Assembly (NCBI RefSeq): GCF_001688725.2
Contig: NZ_CP015401.2
Coordinates: 1,984,001 to 2,048,000, forward strand
Direction: 5' to 3'
Length of the DNA stretch: 64,000 nt
Source of the DNA: Bacteroides caecimuris
Lineage (GTDB): Bacteria > Bacteroidota > Bacteroidia > Bacteroidales > Bacteroidaceae
Positions 57,784 to 64,000 of the stretch are shown here, one piece after another (the stretch's first letter is position 1; each line of letters begins with the position of its first letter). Made by a program: the position numbers and the translations under genes. Below the pieces are notes generated by a model that saw only the letters and a list, made by a program, of their open reading frames with translations, was not told the DNA's origin and did not search any database.

Positions 57784-58574
57784 TTCTTAGTTTCTTTCGA
57801 TACTTCCAGAAGCTTCCCATATGCATCAAATGACTTTCGCGAAGCCAATGAAATGGTTATCATCAACGACAGCATAGATGCAGCGAATGTGATTACCATT
57901 ATCATCATCTGATATTTAATGGCAACGTTCGGAGTACTTCCGCCTAGAATCTGTCCAATCATTGTCCCCGGGAAAGCTACCAATCCCATTACCGCAATAT
58001 TCGCAATCAACGGGCTGAATGATTTAATAATCGCCTGCCGGATAAACGGAGCCTGCGCTTCCTGTCTGGTAGCCCCGTTGCCCAATAAATATCTATATAA
58101 TTGTTGTTCACGTTTCAATCCGCTATAATAAGTATTCAAGGCGATAACATTGCTCGAAAGCATATTCCCCATCAAAATACCGAATATCGGAATAAAGTAT
58201 TGAGCACTGAAAATATTATCCAATTGAAGAACGATACCTATGAAATACAACCCTACCAACACGACACTGCACAGAAACCCAACTGAAACCGGAATCAGCA
58301 AAATACTGCGTTTCAACTGGGTACGTACCAATGCGGTTTGTCCGGCTACGAATATCATAATAATCACCCAAAGGAAATTAATCCAGGGATTATTCCATAA
58401 AAAAAGATATTTCAAGTACATGCCGATGAAGAACAGTTGGATAATCATCCGTATTGTACCGATCACGGCAGGTTTCAGTAATCCTGTCTTGAATTTCCAT
58501 AAATAAAAGAACGGAATGGCAAGCAGAAGCAAGCCTATGGCTAAGTTATAATATGATATGTCAATCGTTCCCAC
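57780..58574 (-). CDS. fetB: FetB-like ABC transporter permease (UPF0014)
   Basis: 264-residue membrane protein with about seven hydrophobic segments and the family motifs NMLSSNVIALNTYY, GATRQEAQAPFIRQAI (coupling helix) and GLVAFPGTMIGQILGG. Members pair with FetA and in E. coli affect iron export and peroxide resistance. 33 bp downstream of the ATPase gene. Confidence 0.92.
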   Translation of the reverse strand: MGTIDISYYNLAIGLLLLAIPFFYLWKFKTGLLKPAVIGTIRMIIQLFFIGMYLKYLFLWNNPWINFLWVIIMIFVAGQTALVRTQLKRSILLIPVSVGFLCSVVLVGLYFIGIVLQLDNIFSAQYFIPIFGILMGNMLSSNVIALNTYYSGLKREQQLYRYLLGNGATRQEAQAPFIRQAIIKSFSPLIANIAVMGLVAFPGTMIGQILGGSTPNVAIKYQMMIMVITFAASMLSLMITISLASRKSFDAYGKLLEVSKETKK

Positions 58575-58607
58575 GGTATATATTCTTACTGTTTTATTCG
58601 ATTTGGA

Positions 58608-59228
58608 TTATAGTTCTATTACATAATGACACCCCGATGCAAAGTCCTTGTCGTGAGACACAGCAAGTACAGCCGCTCCTTTTTCCGCCTGTCGCCGGAA
58701 AAAAGAAAGCACTTTATCGGTTGTTCCGGAATCCAAGGCAGAAGTCGGTTCATCTATGATAATGAGAGGTTTATCAAGCATCGCAGCCACTGCAAGCATA
58801 ATACGTTGCCGTTGTCCGCCCGAAACTTCATTCACTCTCTTTGTATATAATTCGTGATCCAATCCTAATTCGTCAAAGCAAGCGAAAAGCCTTTCTTCCG
58901 AAAAAGGAACCGAGCGGTTCACTTTCAACTCGAACGGCAGGGCGACCATTTCTTTCACCCATTCAAATGGTAACGCTAACTCTTGCGGAATCCATGCAAT
59001 CTGACGCCGGACACTATCAATAGTGGATCTATCAAGAAATATTTCCCCCACTCGAATAGTCCCTTCTTTCAATGGGACGAATCCCATCACTGCATTCAGC
59101 AACGATGTTTTTCCGCAACCAGATTGTCCTACGATACAGGTTGTTTCTCCCCGTTCCAGTTTCAGGTTAAAACCGGAGAAAAGCACTTCTGTCCCAAAGG
59201 TTATGCAGGCGTTATTGATATGTAACAT
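58608..59228 (-). CDS. fetA: FetA-like ABC transporter ATPase
   Basis: 206-residue ABC ATPase, short as in FetA. Walker A GQSGCGKT (about 34-41), Q-loop PQELA, signature VSGGQRQR, Walker B LIIIDEPTSALD and H-loop VSHDKD. Partner of the FetB-like permease. A minus-strand TACTTTTG (59254-59261) lies 26 bp upstream and is a likely -7 element. Confidence 0.93.
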   Translation of the reverse strand: MLHINNACITFGTEVLFSGFNLKLERGETTCIVGQSGCGKTSLLNAVMGFVPLKEGTIRVGEIFLDRSTIDSVRRQIAWIPQELALPFEWVKEMVALPFELKVNRSVPFSEERLFACFDELGLDHELYTKRVNEVSGGQRQRIMLAVAAMLDKPLIIIDEPTSALDSGTTDKVLSFFRRQAEKGAAVLAVSHDKDFASGCHYVIEL

Positions 59229-59330
59229 TTATTTGTTCTCTTGAAATTCTCGCCAAAAGTACACAAAAAACAAGATTTTTCGGATATTGATGGGAAACAA
59301 AAGCGGGAGGTTTTGTATAAATTCGACAGA

Positions 59331-59365
59331 ACGACATGTTTTGTCGTCATGGCTCATTATCTTTG
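59331..59365 (+). promoter_or_regulatory. Palindrome and -7 element upstream of the WYL regulator
   Basis: ACGACA-N5-TGTCGT (59331-59347) is followed by TATCTTTG (59358-59365), 29 bp before the ATG. The palindrome sits in the -33 zone, so it could be an operator, perhaps for the regulator itself or for fetAB. Confidence 0.5.
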
Positions 59366-59393
59366 CCGGTAGAAATCCAAAAGAAAGCAGACT

Positions 59394-60305
59394 ATGGGAA
59401 AGAAATTGGAAGGCATACAACGAATGCTGGTTATTATCAACAAATTGAAAGAAAGGCAACGTTATGTTCCGCGTGAAGAGCTGGAGGAATATGTGCGGCT
59501 TCGCATGGAAGAGCGTGACGCGACGCCTGTTGATATTCGGACCATACAACGTGATTTTAAAAATATAGAAGATTTGTTCGGCATTTGCATCCGCTTTGAC
59601 AAAAAATGGAGCGGCTATTATATCAATGAAGAGGACAGTCTGATTAACGAGCAATACGAACGCCTGTTGCTGAACTTCGATTTACTGAATGCTTTGGATA
59701 AGACATCCAATCTGCATACTTATGTCCTTGCCGAACATCACCGTCCGTCTGACACCGAATGCCTTCCGGCATTGATAAAGGCCATCAAATTCTCTCATCC
59801 GGTAGCATTCGATTATATATATGTACGCGAAGAAGGCAGAATGCGCAAAAAGAAAGTTCTTCCCCATTATCTGAAAGAAGACCAGCAACGCTGGTATCTC
59901 CTCGCCTACGATAATAACATGCTGAAAACATTCAACGTAGACTGTATCCGTAACCTCCGGATTTATTATGAAGAAACCTTCAAGAGAGATATGGATATTG
60001 ATGCAAACGACTTATTTAAGGACAGTTATGGTATCTGGAACCAGCCGGATATTCCCATAGAAGATATTGAATTGAGTTACAGTGCACTAGATGGCAGATT
60101 CTTAAAATCTGTTCCTCTACACCATTCGCAGAAAATCATTGCAGACAACGAAACAGAATTCCGGATTACATTGCGCCTCCGTATTACCAATGATTTTGTC
60201 ATGGCATTACTCGCACGTAGTAGCTCGCTTACGGTAATCAAGCCGCTACATCTTCGGGAACGTATCCGAAAAGTATATGAGGAAGCATTGCAGAGGAATA
60301 CATAA
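59394..60305 (+). CDS. WYL-domain transcriptional regulator
   Basis: 303 residues: N-terminal winged HTH-like region (about 5-75; YVRLRMEERDATPVDIRTIQRDFKNI in two motifs), a WYL domain (about 120-200; VAFDYIYVREEGRMRKKKVLPHYL and RWYLLAYD) and a C-terminal WCX-like segment. WYL proteins sense small ligands or nucleic acid and control stress or defence genes. Divergent from fetAB. Confidence 0.9.
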   Translation: MGKKLEGIQRMLVIINKLKERQRYVPREELEEYVRLRMEERDATPVDIRTIQRDFKNIEDLFGICIRFDKKWSGYYINEEDSLINEQYERLLLNFDLLNALDKTSNLHTYVLAEHHRPSDTECLPALIKAIKFSHPVAFDYIYVREEGRMRKKKVLPHYLKEDQQRWYLLAYDNNMLKTFNVDCIRNLRIYYEETFKRDMDIDANDLFKDSYGIWNQPDIPIEDIELSYSALDGRFLKSVPLHHSQKIIADNETEFRITLRLRITNDFVMALLARSSSLTVIKPLHLRERIRKVYEEALQRNT

Positions 60306-60329
60306 AAATAGAACTTCAATTTCCTAAAT

Positions 60330-60704
60330 ATGAAAATAAAAAAGATATTCAGAACCGTAGGTATCTCGGCCCTTGTTGTTGTCTTTAGCTATTTTGTTTA
60401 TCAAGACCAGCTGGCACAGAAAGAGTTAATGAGAAGTCTTGACAGGAATGCTTCATCCATTCATCCTGATTCCGACAATTGTTCATACACCTCTTCTTCA
60501 CCGAGCAACGAAGACGAACTTCTTCTGAAAACAGAAAAGAAGGAAAATGGCTCCAACACTTATTACCCGGAAGATAATTTCAACGAACGTTTGGATGATT
60601 TTCTTGCCGATCCGGAAGATGAGATGACTTTTCCATCGGAAGTTTTCGATACACAAATAGATGAATGCGATGATGAACTGATAGAAAATGAGATTGATTA
60701 TTAG
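60330..60704 (+). CDS. Small acidic single-pass membrane protein
   Basis: 124 residues with a basic start, one hydrophobic segment (about 11-27; VGISALVVVFSYFVYQ) and a long acidic soluble part rich in Asp, Glu and Ser. No recognised family. It is 24 bp after the WYL regulator and probably co-transcribed. Confidence 0.7.
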   Translation: MKIKKIFRTVGISALVVVFSYFVYQDQLAQKELMRSLDRNASSIHPDSDNCSYTSSSPSNEDELLLKTEKKENGSNTYYPEDNFNERLDDFLADPEDEMTFPSEVFDTQIDECDDELIENEIDY

Positions 60705-60769
60705 CGAATAATTTATACGCTAAAAACAAAAAACAATGCCCTTGAAGTGTTATATTGCAAAAGATTGTC

Positions 60770-60777
60770 TATATTTG
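60770..60777 (+). promoter_or_regulatory. Bacteroides -7 element for the 6S-like RNA
   Basis: TATATTTG fits the consensus; a bulged hairpin GTTGtCACAA/TTGTGcAAC (60782-60804) begins a few bases later. No ideal -33 TTG at 20 bp. Confidence 0.5.
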
Positions 60778-60824
60778 CAACGTTGTCACAAGTAGTTGTG
60801 CAACTTTACATATAATTAATAGAT

Positions 60825-61024
60825 GAAAGTGTTTTGCTTTTATCCTTATTCGGGAAATCTGGTAAATTTCAAAAGGAACAGGGATAACAATAACACTCGT
60901 CACTTGTATTCCATTATGTGCTGTCATGTGCATATCTATACAAGTGTGGGGTATTGTTTATTTGTTCCTTAGGTTTACCAGAGCCTCCCGATAGATAAGC
61001 AGACGACTCCACACTTTCTTTTTT
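60825..61024 (+). ncRNA. ssrS: Rod-shaped structured RNA, probable 6S RNA
   Basis: About 200 nt folding into one long interrupted hairpin. Nested pairs from outside in: GAAAGTGT (60825) / ACACTTTC (61011); TCGGGA / TCCCGA; TCTGGTAAA (60858) / TTTACCAGA (60974); AAGGAACA (60873) / TGTTCCTT (60963); ATAACAATA / TATTGTTTAT; CACTTGTAT (60901) / ATACAAGTG (60938). It ends with TTTCTTTTTT. A long helix with internal loops and a closing stem is the 6S architecture; the Bacteroidales-1/6S families of Rfam are the expected match. No ORF lies here. Confidence 0.6.
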
Positions 61025-61056
61025 ATAATTCGGTTATAATGGTGGAGTCTTATAAC
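61005..61056 (+). other. Alternative hairpins overlapping the RNA terminator
   Basis: GACTCCAC (61005-61012) can pair with GTGGAGTC (61042-61049), TATAA with TTATA (61024-61038), and GGTTATA with TATAACC (61032-61056). These exclude the closing stem of the upstream RNA, so the region could switch between terminator and read-through forms before the 61080 gene. Confidence 0.45.
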
Positions 61057-61079
61057 CAACTTTTTAAATCATAATATTT

Positions 61080-61568
61080 ATGCAAAACGAATTACGCGCC
61101 AAAGGTTTCAGTGGTTTCATTACTTTTCAAGAATTGATAAAAGACAGTACCTTGATTCCTTCTCAAAAAGGAGTTTACATTGTACTGAGAGATAACATGG
61201 AAAAGCCTCATTTTGTGCCGAAAGGGACTGGAGGTTTCTTTAAGCAAAAAGACCCTAATATTGCGATTGCGGAATTAGAGAAGAAATGGGTAGATAATTC
61301 TTCCATCCTGTATATTGGAAAAGCAGGAGGAGAAAATAATCGTGCAACATTAAAATCTCGTATTGAACAATATATCAAATTTGGTCAGGGAAAACCTATT
61401 GGACACAAAGGAGGACGCTATATTTGGCAATTAGCAGATGCTTATTCCTTAATTGTTTGTTGGAAAACACTGTCCGAGGAAGAACCAAGGGAAGTGGAAA
61501 AACAAATGATTCAGGAATTCAAAGAAGAACACGAAGGGAAACGTCCATTTGCTAACTTGAAAGATTAA
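61080..61568 (+). CDS. GIY-YIG-like nuclease-fold protein
   Basis: 162 residues. GVYIV (31-35) and ILYIGKAG (76-83) fit the two GIY-YIG strands, followed by an Arg (LKSRIEQY, about 94), a Glu-rich helix (EPREVEKQMIQEF) and an end FANLKD like the family Asn. The spacing between the two strand motifs is longer than in typical members. Family assignment is moderate. First gene of a compact four-gene run. Confidence 0.7.
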   Translation: MQNELRAKGFSGFITFQELIKDSTLIPSQKGVYIVLRDNMEKPHFVPKGTGGFFKQKDPNIAIAELEKKWVDNSSILYIGKAGGENNRATLKSRIEQYIKFGQGKPIGHKGGRYIWQLADAYSLIVCWKTLSEEEPREVEKQMIQEFKEEHEGKRPFANLKD

Positions 61569-61571
61569 GAA

Positions 61572-62690
61572 ATGGCTATAATTGACATTGTTAAATACGA
61601 ACAACAAGAAGGGGTAATAGTGCACAAATTTCCTTCATGCGATTTACGTTGGGGAACACAATTAGTAGTCTATCCTGGACAAATTGCTTTCTTTGTAAAA
61701 GGAGGCAAAGTTTGTGATAAATTCACTGACGGTACATATACATTGAAAACCAAGAATATTCCTTTACTAAACAAGATAATTAATATCCCATTTGGCAATG
61801 ATTCTCCTTTTCAAGCAGATGTTTGGTTTGTTAACACACTACAACGTCTTAGTTTGAAATGGGGCACTGAAACACCGATTCAACTTGAAGATCCCAAATA
61901 TGAAATCATTGTTCCCGTAAGAGCCTACGGACAATATGGCTTTTGTATCAGTAATGCAGAGCTGTTTTTGTCTAGTTTTGTTGGTAATATGCCTCATTTT
62001 GATGAACAACAGTTGCAATCTTATTTCAGAGGATTGTTATTAATGAAACTAACAGATATTATTGCTAAAAAAATTATCTCCGACAAAATTCCGGTTCTAG
62101 AAATCTTAACACATTTACAAGAAATTTCCACTTATTGCGAAAATGAACTTAAACCTTATTTCGCAGACTATGGAGTTGAAATCATATTATTCAATATTAT
62201 TTCAATCAATATTCCAGAAAACGATGTAAGTTTAGCTGAAATAAAAAAAGCCAAAAATCTTTCTGCAAGATTAAAGATTACAGGTAAAGAAAATTATTCA
62301 TTGGAACGTTCTTTTGATGTAATGGATAAAGTTGCCGAAAATGAGAGTGGAACTGGGGCAGCATTTATAAATGCCGGTTTAGGGCTTGGTACCTCTTTGA
62401 ATATAGGAAAACATATAAGTGAACAATTACTGTCAAACAGCGAAATTACTCCTCCACCAATTCCGTCCGCCATATCCTATTATCTTGTTGTAAATGGAAA
62501 GCAAGAAGGACCATATACAGAACAAGAAATTCGTAATGCATTGACTAAGGACTCCTATGTACTTAAGTTGTTAGCATGGAAAAGGGGAATGCCAGATTGG
62601 CAACCACTTAGTACATTCCAAGAGTTTGTTGATACTGATACAAAGAATTGTCCTCCCCCATTCCACAATAATAAAAATAATATATTATGA
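61572..62690 (+). CDS. SPFH-domain protein with C-terminal GYF_2 domain
   Basis: 372 residues. The N-terminal half (about 20-235) reads as the SPFH/YdjI-like 'virion core' family: LVVYPGQIAFFVKGGKV, DGTYTLKTKNIP, KYEIIVPVRAYGQYGF and ISNAELFLSSFVGN. After a Gly-rich segment (about 255-280) comes a GYF_2 domain (about 300-350: YYLVVNGKQEGPYTEQEI, KRGMPDWQPL). Such proteins may assemble at membranes. It starts 3 bp after the previous stop and overlaps the next by 4 bp. Confidence 0.82.
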   Translation: MAIIDIVKYEQQEGVIVHKFPSCDLRWGTQLVVYPGQIAFFVKGGKVCDKFTDGTYTLKTKNIPLLNKIINIPFGNDSPFQADVWFVNTLQRLSLKWGTETPIQLEDPKYEIIVPVRAYGQYGFCISNAELFLSSFVGNMPHFDEQQLQSYFRGLLLMKLTDIIAKKIISDKIPVLEILTHLQEISTYCENELKPYFADYGVEIILFNIISINIPENDVSLAEIKKAKNLSARLKITGKENYSLERSFDVMDKVAENESGTGAAFINAGLGLGTSLNIGKHISEQLLSNSEITPPPIPSAISYYLVVNGKQEGPYTEQEIRNALTKDSYVLKLLAWKRGMPDWQPLSTFQEFVDTDTKNCPPPFHNNKNNIL

Positions 62691-63793
62691 GTTTAGTAGA
62701 TATAAAATGTCCCAATTGTGGTGCATCAATTCAATTAGATAACAGTAGAGAAAGTGGTTTCTGCTCTTACTGTGGATCAAAAGTACAGATTCAAGAAGCT
62801 ATCAACAAAATTAAGATTGATAGGTCTGGGGATATAGAGAAATATTTATCTATAGGGTTCGCAGCTACAGAGATGGGCAATGGACAAGAAGCGTATGACT
62901 ATGCCAATAAAGTATTGGAAATAGACTCTCAAAATGCAGAGGCTTGGGAATTAAAAATGTCGGGTATAGGATGTATGCCTGGTTATAATTGTCATCAAAT
63001 GGTTGCAGCCGGTAATAAGGCTTTAGAACTCACAACCTCATCAGAAATAAGAAATAGAGTATATATAGCTCTTCTATCAATATGTCCATTTTATCTTCAA
63101 AATACGTATAACGAATTATTACAGGATTTACAAATACAAAAGGACTTATACGAATCTTATAGAAAGTTATATCCATCAACCGCTGCAGAACGAATGTTAA
63201 AAGAGGATTTTATTTTGATGTCTACATATGAAAATATGACTCAGATACCAACCTTACGTTTCACCGTTCCTGATGAAGAAATAGAGAAAAACGAAGAATT
63301 TGCAGAAATAACGGTAGAAATAGCCAAAGGATGGATTGCATGTGGATTGGCGTTAAATGAAAGATACAAGATTTATAATATGTATCTTTCAGATGAAGGA
63401 TTGGAATATTGGAAAGATATTTTAGAAAAGATTAAACGGGGATTACCTGATAAGTATTTGACACAAGAGATTAGTTCTGATAATCTTAATTTAAACCAAT
63501 TACCACCTAAATCAAATACTCCAAGAAGACGAGTAAATAATCCACCTCCTAAAAACGAAGGTTGTTACATTGCAACCGCTGTTTATGGTTCCTATGAAGC
63601 ACCAGAGGTAATAATTCTTCGTCAGTTTAGAGACAACACTCTGAAAAAAACTTATTTAGGGAGATGGTTCATTAAAACGTATTATTACTTAAGCCCTCCT
63701 GTTGCAGAGAAATTGAAAAATGCAAAGTTCATCAACAAATTCATTCGTTCATTATTAAATAAATTGGTAAAACATTTAAGAAAAAAACACTAA
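62687..63793 (+). CDS. Zinc-ribbon, TPR-like, CFI-box protein
   Basis: 368 residues. N-terminal zinc ribbon CPNCG ... CSYCG (Cys 8, 11, 26, 29), a TPR-like helical middle (about 45-260; YDYANKVLEIDSQNAEAWELK), a Pro/Asn-rich linker and a C-terminal CFI-box domain (from about 294: CYIATAVYGSYEAPEV, LRQFRDNTL) with hydrophobic and basic ends. Start overlaps the SPFH gene stop (ATGA), so the two products are made together. Function unknown. Confidence 0.85.
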   Translation: MSLVDIKCPNCGASIQLDNSRESGFCSYCGSKVQIQEAINKIKIDRSGDIEKYLSIGFAATEMGNGQEAYDYANKVLEIDSQNAEAWELKMSGIGCMPGYNCHQMVAAGNKALELTTSSEIRNRVYIALLSICPFYLQNTYNELLQDLQIQKDLYESYRKLYPSTAAERMLKEDFILMSTYENMTQIPTLRFTVPDEEIEKNEEFAEITVEIAKGWIACGLALNERYKIYNMYLSDEGLEYWKDILEKIKRGLPDKYLTQEISSDNLNLNQLPPKSNTPRRRVNNPPPKNEGCYIATAVYGSYEAPEVIILRQFRDNTLKKTYLGRWFIKTYYYLSPPVAEKLKNAKFINKFIRSLLNKLVKHLRKKH

Positions 63794-63834
63794 ATGATGA
63801 ATTAATAAGTATAAATGGTATAAATTCTAACAAA

Positions 63835-64000
63835 ATGAAAGATTCTACAAATTTTATTCTGCGTATTGAAAACACAGAAAGCAATACAAATAGAAGTTTA
63901 AAGATTGTAAGTAACAGTGATTTGGAATCACTTGAACAGCATGAGATGATAGAAAAGATTATTGATTCAGTATCAATAAAAGTTCTTTCAAAATCAATAG
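63835..64000 (+). CDS. Start of an unidentified ORF, cut by the window end
   Basis: Open frame of at least 55 codons from ATG 63835 (MKDSTNFILRIENTESNTNR...), with a polar, helix-prone N-terminus. It follows the CFI-box gene by 41 bp on the same strand and is probably the next cassette member. No family can be assigned from this much. Confidence 0.6.
   Translation, partial: MKDSTNFILRIENTESNTNRSLKIVSNSDLESLEQHEMIEKIIDSVSIKVLSKSI

Overview
The window looks like a chromosomal segment of a gut Bacteroides (B. thetaiotaomicron / B. ovatus / B. xylanisolvens type; inference). The reasons are an AT-rich genome, promoters of the Bacteroides form (TTG, about 20 bp, TAnnTTTG) in place of -35/-10 boxes, few Shine-Dalgarno sequences, a complete bat (aerotolerance) operon, PepSY-like secreted proteins, TamB, PyrD/PyrK, and IS66, IS1182 and ISAon1-type insertion sequences.

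Layout. 1-2.7 kb: the end of a sensor histidine kinase, a four-copy 22-bp-phased palindrome array, and two secreted PepSY-like proteins. 2.9-10.6 kb: tamB (minus) divergent from tsaD, then cinA and the rpmB-rpmG-DUF4295 ribosomal cluster. 10.7-14.7 kb: ftsY, rimO, an HU protein and an unusual HU-transmembrane-LysM fusion, tightly packed or overlapping. 14.8-23.5 kb: eight-gene moxR/DUF58/batABCDE operon behind a textbook Bacteroides promoter. 23.6-27.2 kb: a small putative DNA-binding protein and a universal-stress-protein gene broken by internal deletions and an IS66-family insertion. 27.4-38.8 kb: TPR protein and gyrA (minus), clpC, htpG, and a patatin/outer-membrane phospholipase. 38.8-42.9 kb: three tandem tRNA-Arg(ACG) genes, an ISAon1-like IS, repeats, and IS1182 copy 1. 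42.9-55.3 kb: housekeeping genes (dapA, ligA, trmD, pyrD/pyrK, XRE regulator, holA, AMP nucleosidase, an orphan HsdR-N nuclease domain, zinc-ribbon coiled-coil protein, NIF3, small lipoprotein) and a 1.2-kb AT-rich region with no ORF. 55.3-57.5 kb: a second 22-bp palindrome array and IS1182 copy 2, almost identical to copy 1. 57.5-60.7 kb: FetA/FetB-like ABC exporter, divergent WYL regulator, small acidic membrane protein. 60.8-61.05 kb: a long rod-shaped RNA fold with a terminal T-run, best explained as 6S RNA. 61.1-64 kb: a compact cassette of a GIY-YIG-like protein, an SPFH-GYF protein, a zinc-ribbon/CFI-box protein and the start of a further ORF; it is cut by the window edge and its function is unknown.

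How the genes fit together. Most of the window is core biology: translation (tsaD, rimO, rpmB, rpmG, trmD, tRNAs), replication and topology (gyrA, ligA, holA, HU), proteostasis (clpC, htpG), envelope biogenesis (tamB, bat, patatin) and pyrimidine/lysine/purine metabolism. The less explained material lies in four places: the 22-bp-phased intergenic palindrome arrays, two of which sit beside the two IS1182 copies; the HU-TM-LysM protein that could link DNA to the cell wall; the ORF-free AT-rich region with DnaA-box-like sites; and the 61-64 kb SPFH/GYF/CFI-box cassette, which is the best candidate here for an undescribed system.
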